From positions 1-12,511 of the forward strand of contig CAPYQR010000033.1 in assembly GCA_948742005.1 (NCBI GenBank): 12,511 bases of DNA, written 5' to 3'. Each line of letters opens with the position of its first letter. Within the stretch, counting starts at the first letter, position 1. A program made the position numbers and the translations under genes. This document shows, piece after piece, positions 6,023-12,511 of this stretch. Source of the stretch: an uncultured bacterium (lineage in GTDB: Bacteria; Cyanobacteriota; Vampirovibrionia; Gastranaerophilales; Gastranaerophilaceae). The notes below the pieces were generated by a model, which was not told where the DNA came from, searched no databases, and saw nothing but the letters and a program-made list of their open reading frames with translations.

Positions 6023-7165
6023 ATGAAAAAGAATGAGTCTAAAAAATTAAAAGTTGCGTTTCCGCACATGGGAACAATTTATATTGCCTGGGAAATGGCA
6101 TTGAAAAAAGTTGGCGTTGAAGCTTTTATTCCGCCTTATACAAACAAAAAAACATTGTCTTTAGGAACTAAAAATTCGCCTGAAGCAATTTGTCTTCCTT
6201 ATAAATTAATTCTCGGTAATTTTATTGAAGCAATAGAATCAGGTGTTGATTATGTTTCAATGATAACCTCCCCGGGGATTTGCAGACTTGGAGAATACGG
6301 AAGAAATATTGAACAGGTATTGGCTGAGCTTGGTTATAAAACCAATTATATTGAACTAAACCTTTATGATGGAATTAAAGGATTGTTTGAATATCTGTCC
6401 AATATAAGCGGTTCTAAAAACTATTTTAAGATTCTAAATGCAATTTATCTTGCAATAAGAACAGTTTTTGCTCTTGATGAGCTTTTAAGTTTTTTGTCTT
6501 ATTACAGGGCACGCGAAATTAAAAAAGGCGAAAGTGAACATGCTTACAATAAAGCACTTAAAATGCTCCGCAACGCAAATAATTCCGCAGAATTATCCAG
6601 AGCATTAAAAAACGGCTTGAAAGAGATTTCAAAAGTTGAAATTGATAAAAACAGAAATGTTTTATATGTCGACTTAACGGGTGAAATTTATATTGTTAAT
6701 GATGAATTTTCAAATCAAAATATGGAGCGTGAGCTGGGTGCAATGGGCGTTCAGGTTAGGCGTTCTTTGACGGTTTCATCATTTTTAAAAGATGCAATCA
6801 TCCCGAAAATCTTTAAAAAAGGCGAAACGCATCTTGAGCGCGCTTATCGGCTTGCAAAACCTTATTTAATGCGTGATATCGGGGGTGATAGTTTGGAATG
6901 TATTTCTGATGTTTTGTATGCAAAAGAAAGAAATGTTGACGGCTTAATCCATGTAAGCCCTTTTACCTGCATGCCTGAAATTATGAGTCAGAATATTTTT
7001 CCGAAGATGAGAGAAGATATAAATCTTCCGATTTTGACGTTAATTATGGATGAACAAACAGGAAAAGCGGGTTATATCACGAGATTAGAAGCTTTTGTTG
7101 ATTTGATGAGAAGAAAAAAAATGAAAGCTCAAATTGAAAATAAAAAATTAGCTCAAAAGATATAA
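6023..7165 (+). CDS. Acyl-CoA dehydratase activase-related protein (COG3581/DUF2229-like)
   Basis: The 380 residues resemble the CoA-enzyme-activase-related proteins that accompany or are fused to 2-hydroxyacyl-CoA dehydratase activators. Typical pieces are VAFPHMGTIYIAW (11-23), the Cys motif EAICLPYKLILGNFIEA (C57), TSPGICRLGEYG (C87), and the C-terminal HVSPFTCMPEI (C316 approx.) with LTLIMDEQTGKAGYITRLEAF. The conserved cysteines suggest an Fe-S cluster, which fits oxygen-sensitive radical or electron-transfer chemistry in anaerobes. The ATPase half and dehydratase subunits are not in this window, so the substrate is unknown. ATG 6023 is preferred over in-frame TTG 6005, which would overlap the TATAAT box. 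There is no SD. The gene is followed by its own terminator and is not obviously in an operon. Confidence 0.8.
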   Translation: MKKNESKKLKVAFPHMGTIYIAWEMALKKVGVEAFIPPYTNKKTLSLGTKNSPEAICLPYKLILGNFIEAIESGVDYVSMITSPGICRLGEYGRNIEQVLAELGYKTNYIELNLYDGIKGLFEYLSNISGSKNYFKILNAIYLAIRTVFALDELLSFLSYYRAREIKKGESEHAYNKALKMLRNANNSAELSRALKNGLKEISKVEIDKNRNVLYVDLTGEIYIVNDEFSNQNMERELGAMGVQVRRSLTVSSFLKDAIIPKIFKKGETHLERAYRLAKPYLMRDIGGDSLECISDVLYAKERNVDGLIHVSPFTCMPEIMSQNIFPKMREDINLPILTLIMDEQTGKAGYITRLEAFVDLMRRKKMKAQIENKKLAQKI

Positions 7166-7184
7166 TGTTAAAAAATATTTAATA

Positions 7185-7193
7185 TGTTATAAT
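7185..7193 (+). promoter_or_regulatory. Extended -10 promoter for the OppD-like gene
   Basis: TGTTATAAT is a perfect extended -10 (TG-N-TATAAT) at 7185-7193. Transcription would begin near 7200, within the loop of the overlapping terminator hairpin, giving a leader of about 24 bases. Confidence 0.5.
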
Positions 7194-7219
7194 CCCTTTA
7201 AAGTTTAAAAGGGATTTTT
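7191..7219 (+). terminator. Intrinsic terminator of the activase-related gene, containing the next gene's SD
   Basis: AATCCCTTT (7191-7199) pairs with AAAGGGATT (7208-7216) around an eight-base loop, followed by TTT. The right arm AAAAGGGA is also the probable SD of the gene at 7224, ten bases downstream. Transcripts from the extended -10 box lack the left arm, so the SD would stay free in them. Confidence 0.75.
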
Positions 7220-7223
7220 CATT

Positions 7224-8186
7224 TTGGTAAATAGTGAAAATAAGACAGATGTAATTATTGATATTAAAAATTTGAGCATGGGTTTTGTAATTGATGAAAA
7301 ATTTTACTACGCCCTAAATAACATCAATCTTTCTTTTAAAAAAGGAAAAATCCACGCTCTTGCTGGCGAATCTGGGTGCGGAAAAACGGTTTTAATTAAT
7401 ACGATTTTAGGACTTTTGCCAAAAAATGCAAAAATAACCTCGGGTGAAATTATTTTTGATAATCAAAACATTCTAACTCTCACCCAAAAAGAATTTCAAA
7501 ATATCCGCGGGAAAAAAATCTCCCTGATTCCACAAGACCCTTTTATGTCTTTAAATCCTTTGTATACGATTGAAAATCAGCTTATGGAAGTTTTTTCCAA
7601 TTGTGAAAATCAAAAAGAAAAACTTTTAAAAGTCGTAGATGCGCTTGAAAGAGTAAAAATCAAAAATATTGATAACGTTTTAAAATCTTATCCTCACGAG
7701 CTTTCCGGCGGAATGAAACAAAGAGTTATTATTGCTATGAGTTTAATTCAAAACAGCAATTTGATTTTGGCAGATGAACCGACAACAGCACTCGATGTTT
7801 CTGTTTCAAATTCAATTCTCGATTTATTAATGGAATTAAAGGAGCTTGGAAAAACGATTCTTTTAATCACCCATGACTTATCAATTGTTGCAAACTATTG
7901 CGATACGACAACGATTATGTATTTGGGTGAAATTGTTGAACAAGCAAAAACAAAAACTCTTTTTAAAGAACCAAAACATCCATACACAAGAGCATTGTTA
8001 AATGCATTGCCTGATAAAAAAGGCAAAAAACTTGAAAACATTAAAGGTCAAATTTCTCCAATTACACAAACGATAAACGGATGTAAATTTCATCCAAGAT
8101 GTGCTTATGTTATGGAAAAATGTAAATGCACTCAACCGCAATTAAAGCAAGCGTGTCTTTCTTGTGTTTCATGTTTTTTATATTAA
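7224..8186 (+). CDS. Oligopeptide/dipeptide ABC transporter ATP-binding protein, OppD/DppD type
   Basis: This is the nucleotide-binding subunit that powers peptide (or nickel) uptake at the inner face of the membrane. The 320 residues show Walker A GESGCGKT (48-55), Q-loop Q104, signature LSGGMKQ (160-166), Walker B LILADEPTTALD (180-191) and H-loop H217. The C-terminal oligopeptide-type extension has KHPYTRALLNALP and a cysteine cluster (C287, C293, C300 and a late Cys, GCKFHPRC...C). In DppD-type proteins this cluster can hold a [4Fe-4S] cluster. TTG 7224 is the start, with AAAAGGGA upstream. No permease, binding protein or OppF partner lies nearby, so it is either an orphan or works with genes elsewhere. 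The exact substrate cannot be assigned. Confidence 0.93.
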   Translation: MVNSENKTDVIIDIKNLSMGFVIDEKFYYALNNINLSFKKGKIHALAGESGCGKTVLINTILGLLPKNAKITSGEIIFDNQNILTLTQKEFQNIRGKKISLIPQDPFMSLNPLYTIENQLMEVFSNCENQKEKLLKVVDALERVKIKNIDNVLKSYPHELSGGMKQRVIIAMSLIQNSNLILADEPTTALDVSVSNSILDLLMELKELGKTILLITHDLSIVANYCDTTTIMYLGEIVEQAKTKTLFKEPKHPYTRALLNALPDKKGKKLENIKGQISPITQTINGCKFHPRCAYVMEKCKCTQPQLKQACLSCVSCFLY

Positions 8187-8205
8187 TTTTTTGTTGTTTT
8201 AAAAA

Positions 8206-8234
8206 TTGCAATCAGTTTATATTGGAGTTAAAAT
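8206..8234 (+). promoter_or_regulatory. Possible promoter of the three-gene paralog cluster
   Basis: TTGCAA (8206-8211) and TAAAAT (8229-8234) are spaced by 17 bases. This would start the transcript near 8241, about 78 bases before ATG 8319. No terminator with a GC stem separates it from the ATPase gene, so read-through is also possible. Confidence 0.35.
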
Positions 8235-8318
8235 TTTATAAAATAAGCTGAAATTCTTATTTATATTTAATATTTAAATTAAAATATTTTCGGATAAAAG
8301 AGAAAGAGTTATTTAATT

Positions 8319-9332
8319 ATGTCTAATGGAATTTTAAAGCATAACAAAGAAATCACATGGTCGATTCCTTGTTTTTTTCAATACGAACCGATGTCGGGCG
8401 CGCTTCATCAATCTGTCAGCAGAATGCATCCTGATGAAGAACTTAAATTAAGAGTTTATGGTGCTCCCGCCAGTATTTGGACAGGAGAAGTAATGCCTGA
8501 TTCTTATGAAGTGGTAGATAGGGATTTACTTGATTCATTGTTTGAATATTACGAAGAAATTAACGCGATTCCTGTTTTTTCTTTTACGGCAACAAAAATT
8601 ACACCCGAACAATTAAATAATGAATATGCCAATTTACTTCTTGATTACGGAATTGAAAAAAAAGCACAGTTTTGCGTTTATTCTGATAAATCAAAAAATC
8701 ATATAAAATCAAAATACGAAGATGCATTTGTAATCGCTTCAAATATTAAAGCAATTGAAAAATTTCAAAAACAAAACAGTGATTATGAAGCCGAAACAAA
8801 ATATTATAATGAATTGTTAAAAGAATATGATATGGTTTCACTAAGACCTGAATATGTTAAAAATTATCTTTTAAACAATTTGGATGCTGTTGATGATTTG
8901 AAAAGAGTTGAAATTTCCGTAAATTATTCTTGCGTTACAAATTGCACAAATTGTTTTGAACATATTTGTCATATTGAATCTTTTAATGTTGCGCCAAGCA
9001 GAGGTGAACCTTTAAACTGTCCGATTCCTTTTATGATGTTAAAAGATGTCTACAATAAAAGTGTTGCATTATCGGACGAGGAAGTTAAAATCTTTTTTGA
9101 TAAAGGTGTCAGATATTTTAAAATTGAAAAAGGAAGATATGACCATATTCCGATGGATGTATTAATGTTAAAATTTGCCTCTCAAATATTTAACGCTGAC
9201 GGTTCAAATTTCATGCTTTTTGCAAGAGTGCTTCAGAACCAAATCCAGCTTGAATTACAATATTTCAGAGAAAAAATGTCAGCATTTCCATATTATGAAA
9301 GGATTTTTAGCGCAAATGTTCAACAACAATAA
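8319..9332 (+). CDS. U32-like TIM-barrel family protein, paralog 1 (divergent copy)
   Basis: The 337 residues are homologous along their whole length to the next two genes. Conserved blocks are ITWSIPC-FQYE (12-23), YGAPASIWTG (47-56), a strand IPVFSFTA (84-91), EYANLLLD (102-109), FCVYSDKSKNHIKSKY (118-133), VIAS-IKA (138-145), EYDMVSLRPEY (169-179) and a C-terminal GVRYFKIEKGR (263-273). This resembles the U32 order, with EAGV--LKIEGR near the end. Shared cysteines are C18, C205, C209 and C234; C212 and C217 are extra. This copy lost the GGRKP and GRG motifs of its sisters. Signal peptide and membrane segments are absent. The start ATG 8319 has only a weak purine-rich SD (AGAGAAAGAG). A role in Fe-S-dependent chemistry is inferred, not shown. 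The family is not one I can name with certainty. Confidence 0.7.
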   Translation: MSNGILKHNKEITWSIPCFFQYEPMSGALHQSVSRMHPDEELKLRVYGAPASIWTGEVMPDSYEVVDRDLLDSLFEYYEEINAIPVFSFTATKITPEQLNNEYANLLLDYGIEKKAQFCVYSDKSKNHIKSKYEDAFVIASNIKAIEKFQKQNSDYEAETKYYNELLKEYDMVSLRPEYVKNYLLNNLDAVDDLKRVEISVNYSCVTNCTNCFEHICHIESFNVAPSRGEPLNCPIPFMMLKDVYNKSVALSDEEVKIFFDKGVRYFKIEKGRYDHIPMDVLMLKFASQIFNADGSNFMLFARVLQNQIQLELQYFREKMSAFPYYERIFSANVQQQ

Positions 9333-10311
9333 TTCGATTTTCAGATTTGATTATCCTGATTTAGAATGGACAATTCCTTGTCAGTTTCAATACGAATTTG
9401 TATTTGGCGCAATCCAGCAGACGATAATTGAACTTGGATTTCAGCCTTTAAAAGCCAATGTTTTCGGCTCTCCTGCAACAATTTGGTCAGGAGGACGCAA
9501 ACCTACAATTTATGGTGAGTTATCAAATAAAGAACTTGAGAAACGCTTTGAATATATTACTTCTATGGGCGGAATTCCGACGTTTACTTTTACCTGTACA
9601 GTTGTTGAAAAAGAACATTTAGAAGATAAATACGCAAATCGTCTTGCAGAAATTGCATCAAATTATGGCGCAAGATTTATAATTTATTCTGATATGTTAA
9701 AAGAACATTTGGATAAAAAATTTCCAAATGCGCAAAAAGTTGCCTCTGTTGTTAAGGCAATTTGCCATTTTCAAGGTTCTACGAGAATTGAAGAGCCTTT
9801 GCCGGAACTTGAAACTGCGTTTTACAATAAACTTTTAAAAGAGTATGATGTTGTTGTTGTAAGGCCTGAATATTCAAAATCCGTTTTAACAAAAGATACA
9901 ACTTTGCTTGATGATTTATCAAGAATTGAAGTTATGATTAATCAAATGTGTGTTTCAAGTTGTCCAAATGCACCTGCGCATTCAAGGATGCTTGAAAAGG
10001 AAAGAGTCCGCCCAAAACGAACTTCGGAGTTTATCTGTCCTAAGCACAAACTTCCTTTACATTTGCAATATCAAAAGAATTCTTCTCACACAACAGAAGA
10101 TGTTGAGATTCTTTTAAAAGCAGGAATCAGAAATCTTAAACTTCAAGGCAGAGGTGAACCCGTTCCTAATTATTCAACCGTTTTATCGCTCGGAAGCCAG
10201 ATTTTTAGGTTTGATGGTCCTAATAATATTTTTGTTAAAGAACTTTTAAGAGAAAAATTAAATATAGAAATTGAACATTTCAGCAAAATGTTAAAAGAAG
10301 TTCGCAGTTAA
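9316..10311 (+). CDS. U32-like TIM-barrel family protein, paralog 2
   Basis: ATG 9316 is chosen over the longer frame from 9175. AAAGGA (9298-9303) lies 12 bases upstream, and the conserved LEWTIPCQFQYE block then sits near the N-terminus as in the sisters. The product has 331 residues and its start overlaps the end of paralog 1 by 17 bases, suggesting translational coupling. Conserved parts are FGSPATIWSGGRKP (50-63), IPTFTFTCT, EDKYANRL, FIIYSDMLKEHL, FQGSTRIEEP, EYDVVVVRPEYSK (177-188), INQMCVSSCP (C212, C216), ICPK (C241), NSSHTTEDVEILLKAGIRNL and LKLQGRGEP (275-282), close to the U32 signature EAGV--LKIEGR. With C22 these four Cys could hold an Fe-S cluster. No signal peptide is seen. 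Exact function unknown. Confidence 0.75.
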   Translation: MFNNNNSIFRFDYPDLEWTIPCQFQYEFVFGAIQQTIIELGFQPLKANVFGSPATIWSGGRKPTIYGELSNKELEKRFEYITSMGGIPTFTFTCTVVEKEHLEDKYANRLAEIASNYGARFIIYSDMLKEHLDKKFPNAQKVASVVKAICHFQGSTRIEEPLPELETAFYNKLLKEYDVVVVRPEYSKSVLTKDTTLLDDLSRIEVMINQMCVSSCPNAPAHSRMLEKERVRPKRTSEFICPKHKLPLHLQYQKNSSHTTEDVEILLKAGIRNLKLQGRGEPVPNYSTVLSLGSQIFRFDGPNNIFVKELLREKLNIEIEHFSKMLKEVRS

Positions 10312-10334
10312 AATATCAACAAGAGAGGTTTTTT

Positions 10335-11327
10335 ATGTCTGATAATGTATATATTTATGAAAACGATGTAACTTGGTCACTTCCTTGTTTATTTCAATAT
10401 GAAGCGGTGTTTGGTGCTTTGCAGCATTTTATTCAAATGCTTGGATTTAAATATTTTAAAGCAGAATTATACGGCGCACCATCATGTCTGTGGACAGGAG
10501 GGAGAAAACCTGTTCTTTATGAAAAAATGACACCAAAACTCCTCTCGAAGCTTTTTGAATATCTTAAAAACTATAACGCAACTCCTGTTTTAGCTTTTAA
10601 TAACACACAATTAAAGCCTGATGATTTTAAGGATGAATATTGCAACATGCTTTTAGATACCGCTTTAGAATATGATGCAAAATTTATGGTTTTTAATGAT
10701 GATTTAAAAAACTATATTAAAAATAAAAATCCAAATGCCTATGTGATTGCATCTGTTTTAAAACCTGTTTTTTATTTTCAAGGTCCTGATAGAATTGAAG
10801 AACCAAATGTGGATGTTGAAACGCAATTTTATGAAAATCTTGCAAAAGAATATGATATGGTTGCACTGCGTGCTGAGTATTCAAAATTTATTCTGGCAAA
10901 TAATACAACCTTGCTTAAAGATTTATCTAAATATCAGGTTTTAATTAATCAATCTTGTCTTTGCAATTGTAATTCGATGCCTTTGCATACAAGACACAAT
11001 GAAAGGTTTAATTTAACAAGTGATGTTAATAAAGATTTTGTATGTCCGAAAATGAATTTAGGGACAAATATAAGATATCAAAATAATTCTATGCATACTC
11101 AAAATGAAATCCAAACTCTTTTGAATGCAGGAGTTAAAAATCTTAAATTAAAAGGCAGGGGCGGCTTAACTGATGCTGAAGATATGCTGCATATTATTGC
11201 AAGCTGGATTTTAAGAAGCGATGGAGCAAATTATTTAACCGTTACAGGCATGGGTCAATCACATGTCGAAGCTGAAGTTGATTATTTTAATGTATTTATT
11301 CGTCAACAAGAAAATCAATTAATTTAA
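10335..11327 (+). CDS. U32-like TIM-barrel family protein, paralog 3
   Basis: The 330 residues start at ATG 10335 with GAGAGG (10323-10328) six bases upstream; the gene begins 23 bases after paralog 2. It carries VTWSLPCLFQYE (C18), YGAPSCLWTGGRKP (46-59), DEYCNMLLD, FMVFNDDLKNYI, FQGPDRIEEP, EYDMVALRAEYSK (172-184), INQSCLCNCN (C208, C212; C210 extra), VCPKMN (C237), NSMHT, LLNAGVKNLKLKGRGG (262-277) and the end block IASWILRSDGANY. The four Cys have the same spacing as in paralog 2. It ends exactly where the stop codon of maf begins on the other strand, with no spacer and no terminator between them. A U32-like TIM barrel is inferred from motif order; substrate unknown. Confidence 0.75.
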   Translation: MSDNVYIYENDVTWSLPCLFQYEAVFGALQHFIQMLGFKYFKAELYGAPSCLWTGGRKPVLYEKMTPKLLSKLFEYLKNYNATPVLAFNNTQLKPDDFKDEYCNMLLDTALEYDAKFMVFNDDLKNYIKNKNPNAYVIASVLKPVFYFQGPDRIEEPNVDVETQFYENLAKEYDMVALRAEYSKFILANNTTLLKDLSKYQVLINQSCLCNCNSMPLHTRHNERFNLTSDVNKDFVCPKMNLGTNIRYQNNSMHTQNEIQTLLNAGVKNLKLKGRGGLTDAEDMLHIIASWILRSDGANYLTVTGMGQSHVEAEVDYFNVFIRQQENQLI

Positions 11328-11921
11328 TTAAAAAAGTTCGCCAAATCGAATTTTAAACAACTTAATCGGGAAACCTACAATGTTTTCATATTCTCCTTTG
11401 ATTTTAATTGCAAAATCAAAATTTTCGTCTTGAATTCCATAACTTCCCGCTTTATCAAGAGGGTTTTTTGTATTAATGTAGTTTAAAATTTCATCATTTT
11501 CAAGTTTTCTAAAAGTTACAGTGGTGATTTGAGTATCTTTTAGTGTTGTGATTTTATTTTGCGAATTTGAAAAATATAAAATACAAAATGAAGTCGCAAC
11601 AAAATGTGTTTTTGAACTTAAGCTTTTTAAAGTTTCAAAAGCATCTTTTTTGTCTTTTGGTTTTCCTAAAATCAAATCATTCAAAACAACAACCGTGTCT
11701 GCTGAAATTATTACAGCGCTTTTGTCATTAATTCGTTCAAATACATCAAGCGCTTTATTATAAGCACAATTTTCAACAAGATTCTTATCGTATTTTTTTC
11801 CTGAAATTTTTTCATCATAACATGACGGAAAAACATCAAAAATAAACCCGTTTTCTTTTAAAATTTCTTTTCTTCTCGGGGAATTTGATGCTAAAATCAG
11901 CTTTTTGTTTAAATTGTTCAT
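11328..11921 (-). CDS. maf: Maf family nucleotide pyrophosphatase
   Basis: Maf proteins hydrolyse nucleoside triphosphates (dTTP/UTP or modified/7-methylguanosine forms) to monophosphates and are linked to house-cleaning and septum control. The 197 residues show ASNSPRRKEIL (11-21), the catalytic SADTVVVLN (73-81, Asp75), ILGKPKD (84-90), DKAGSYGIQ (156-164) and GEYENIVGFP (176-185). Length is typical. The start ATG 11921 has no SD; TATAAT on the minus strand ends six bases before it, which suggests a leaderless mRNA. The gene is divergent from bioA, with a very short shared promoter region. Its exact substrate class (YhdE- or YceF-like) is uncertain, though GSYGIQ resembles the dTTP/UTP type. 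Confidence 0.93.
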   Translation of the reverse strand: MNNLNKKLILASNSPRRKEILKENGFIFDVFPSCYDEKISGKKYDKNLVENCAYNKALDVFERINDKSAVIISADTVVVLNDLILGKPKDKKDAFETLKSLSSKTHFVATSFCILYFSNSQNKITTLKDTQITTVTFRKLENDEILNYINTKNPLDKAGSYGIQDENFDFAIKIKGEYENIVGFPIKLFKIRFGELF

Positions 11922-11927
11922 TAAAAA

Positions 11928-11940
11928 ATTATATTATAAA
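11928..11940. promoter_or_regulatory. Shared maf/bioA promoter boxes
   Basis: Minus-strand TATAAT boxes occur at 11928-11933 and 11933-11938; the first ends six bases before maf's ATG. On the plus strand TATAAA (11935-11940) could serve bioA. The boxes overlap, so polymerases on the two strands may compete. Confidence 0.4.
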
Positions 11941-11981
11941 AATTTTATTTAATGTTAAAATTGATTGAGAAAAATGGTGTT

Positions 11982-12511
11982 ATGAAAATGGGAAAAACAA
12001 TTATTGATTCAAAAGATTATGTTAAAAATGATTTAAAATACATCTGGCATCCTTGCTCACAGATGAAAGATTACGAAGATTTGCCGCCGATTATTATTGA
12101 TTGTGCAAAGGGAATAAATCTTGTTGATATTAACGGCAAGGTTTATAAAGACGTTGTTTCCTCATGGTGGTGTAATTTATTAGGTCATTGTAATGAAAGA
12201 ATTTCAAACGCACTTAAAAAACAGGCAGATAAACTTGAACATGTGATTTTTGCCAATTTTTCACACAAAGGAATTATTGATTTAGCACAAAAACTATCAA
12301 AAATTTTACCCCCAGGTTTAGAAAAATTTAATTTTTCGGATAACGGTTCAAGCGCTGTTGAAATGGCAATGAAGATGAGCTTTCAATATTTTCAGCAAAC
12401 TGCAAAACCGCAAAAAAAGCGTTTTATGGCATTAACCGACGGGTATCATGGCGAAACAATCGGCGCATTGTCTGCGGGTGCATGTGATTTATACAGCAAA
12501 ATCTACAAACC
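11982..12511 (+). CDS. bioA: Adenosylmethionine-8-amino-7-oxononanoate aminotransferase, 5' part (runs off window)
   Basis: BioA is the PLP enzyme that makes 7,8-diaminopelargonate from KAPA with S-adenosylmethionine as amino donor, a step of biotin synthesis in the cytoplasm. The visible 176 codons carry [12 protein letters not shown] (20-31), [12 protein letters not shown] (60-71), [27 protein letters not shown] (118-132, PLP phosphate-binding) and [13 protein letters not shown] (152-164), all typical for the class III aminotransferase BioA. The catalytic Lys lies beyond the window. In-frame starts are ATG 11952, 11982 and 11988, none with a convincing SD; 11982 is the choice because it gives a usual distance to the WHP block. 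Other biotin genes are not seen here. Confidence 0.92.
   Translation, partial: MKMGKTIIDSKDYVKNDLKYIWHPCSQMKDYEDLPPIIIDCAKGINLVDINGKVYKDVVSSWWCNLLGHCNERISNALKKQADKLEHVIFANFSHKGIIDLAQKLSKILPPGLEKFNFSDNGSSAVEMAMKMSFQYFQQTAKPQKKRFMALTDGYHGETIGALSAGACDLYSKIYK

Noticed and set aside
9175..9315. N-terminal extension of paralog 2
   Set aside because: It overlaps paralog 1 deeply in another frame and matches neither sister; ATG 9316 has an SD.
1..12511. tRNA, rRNA, CRISPR array, insertion sequence
   Set aside because: I saw no cloverleaf, spaced direct repeats, transposase motif or terminal inverted repeats in the window.

Overview
The window is AT-rich bacterial DNA with adenine-heavy codon use, many homopolymer A runs and short intergenic spaces. 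Several features suggest an anaerobic, host-associated, low-GC bacterium: a COG3581-type activase-like protein, an OppD-type ATPase with a C-terminal cysteine cluster, and three proteins with a conserved four-cysteine set. rplJ-rplL is not followed by rpoB, as in Cyanobacteria. Together with the base composition this makes a gut Gastranaerophilales (Vampirovibrionia/'Melainabacteria') genome my best guess. That is an inference, not a proof.

Region 1 (1-2308, + strand) holds the C-terminal end of one gene, an apparently twice-frameshifted coiled-coil gene, and a full-length paralog of the first gene with a helix-turn-helix-like middle. Region 2 (2325-3395, - strand) encodes a two-domain cytidine-deaminase-fold protein whose first half keeps the zinc and catalytic residues and whose second half has lost them. 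Region 3 (3396-4994) is mostly regulatory. It has a hairpin upstream of the deaminase gene, a possible 24-codon gene with its own promoter, Shine-Dalgarno (SD) and terminator, a compact sigma-70-family factor on the - strand, and the leader of the ribosomal operon.

Region 4 (4995-5989) is rplJ-rplL with a probable L10 leader and a strong terminator. Region 5 (6023-8186) has the activase-like protein and an orphan OppD/DppD-type ATPase; the terminator of the first overlaps the promoter and SD of the second. Region 6 (8319-11327) is the most interesting part: three tandem paralogs of about 330 residues that look like U32-type TIM-barrel proteins and share a strictly spaced Cys...CX3C-X24-C pattern. 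The nearest characterised analogues are U32-family Fe-S hydroxylation proteins such as UbiU/UbiV. Region 7 is maf (- strand), abutting the third paralog tail to tail, and the 5' part of bioA running off the window.

Several genes lack an SD but have a TATAAT-like box directly before the start codon, so leaderless transcripts may be common here.
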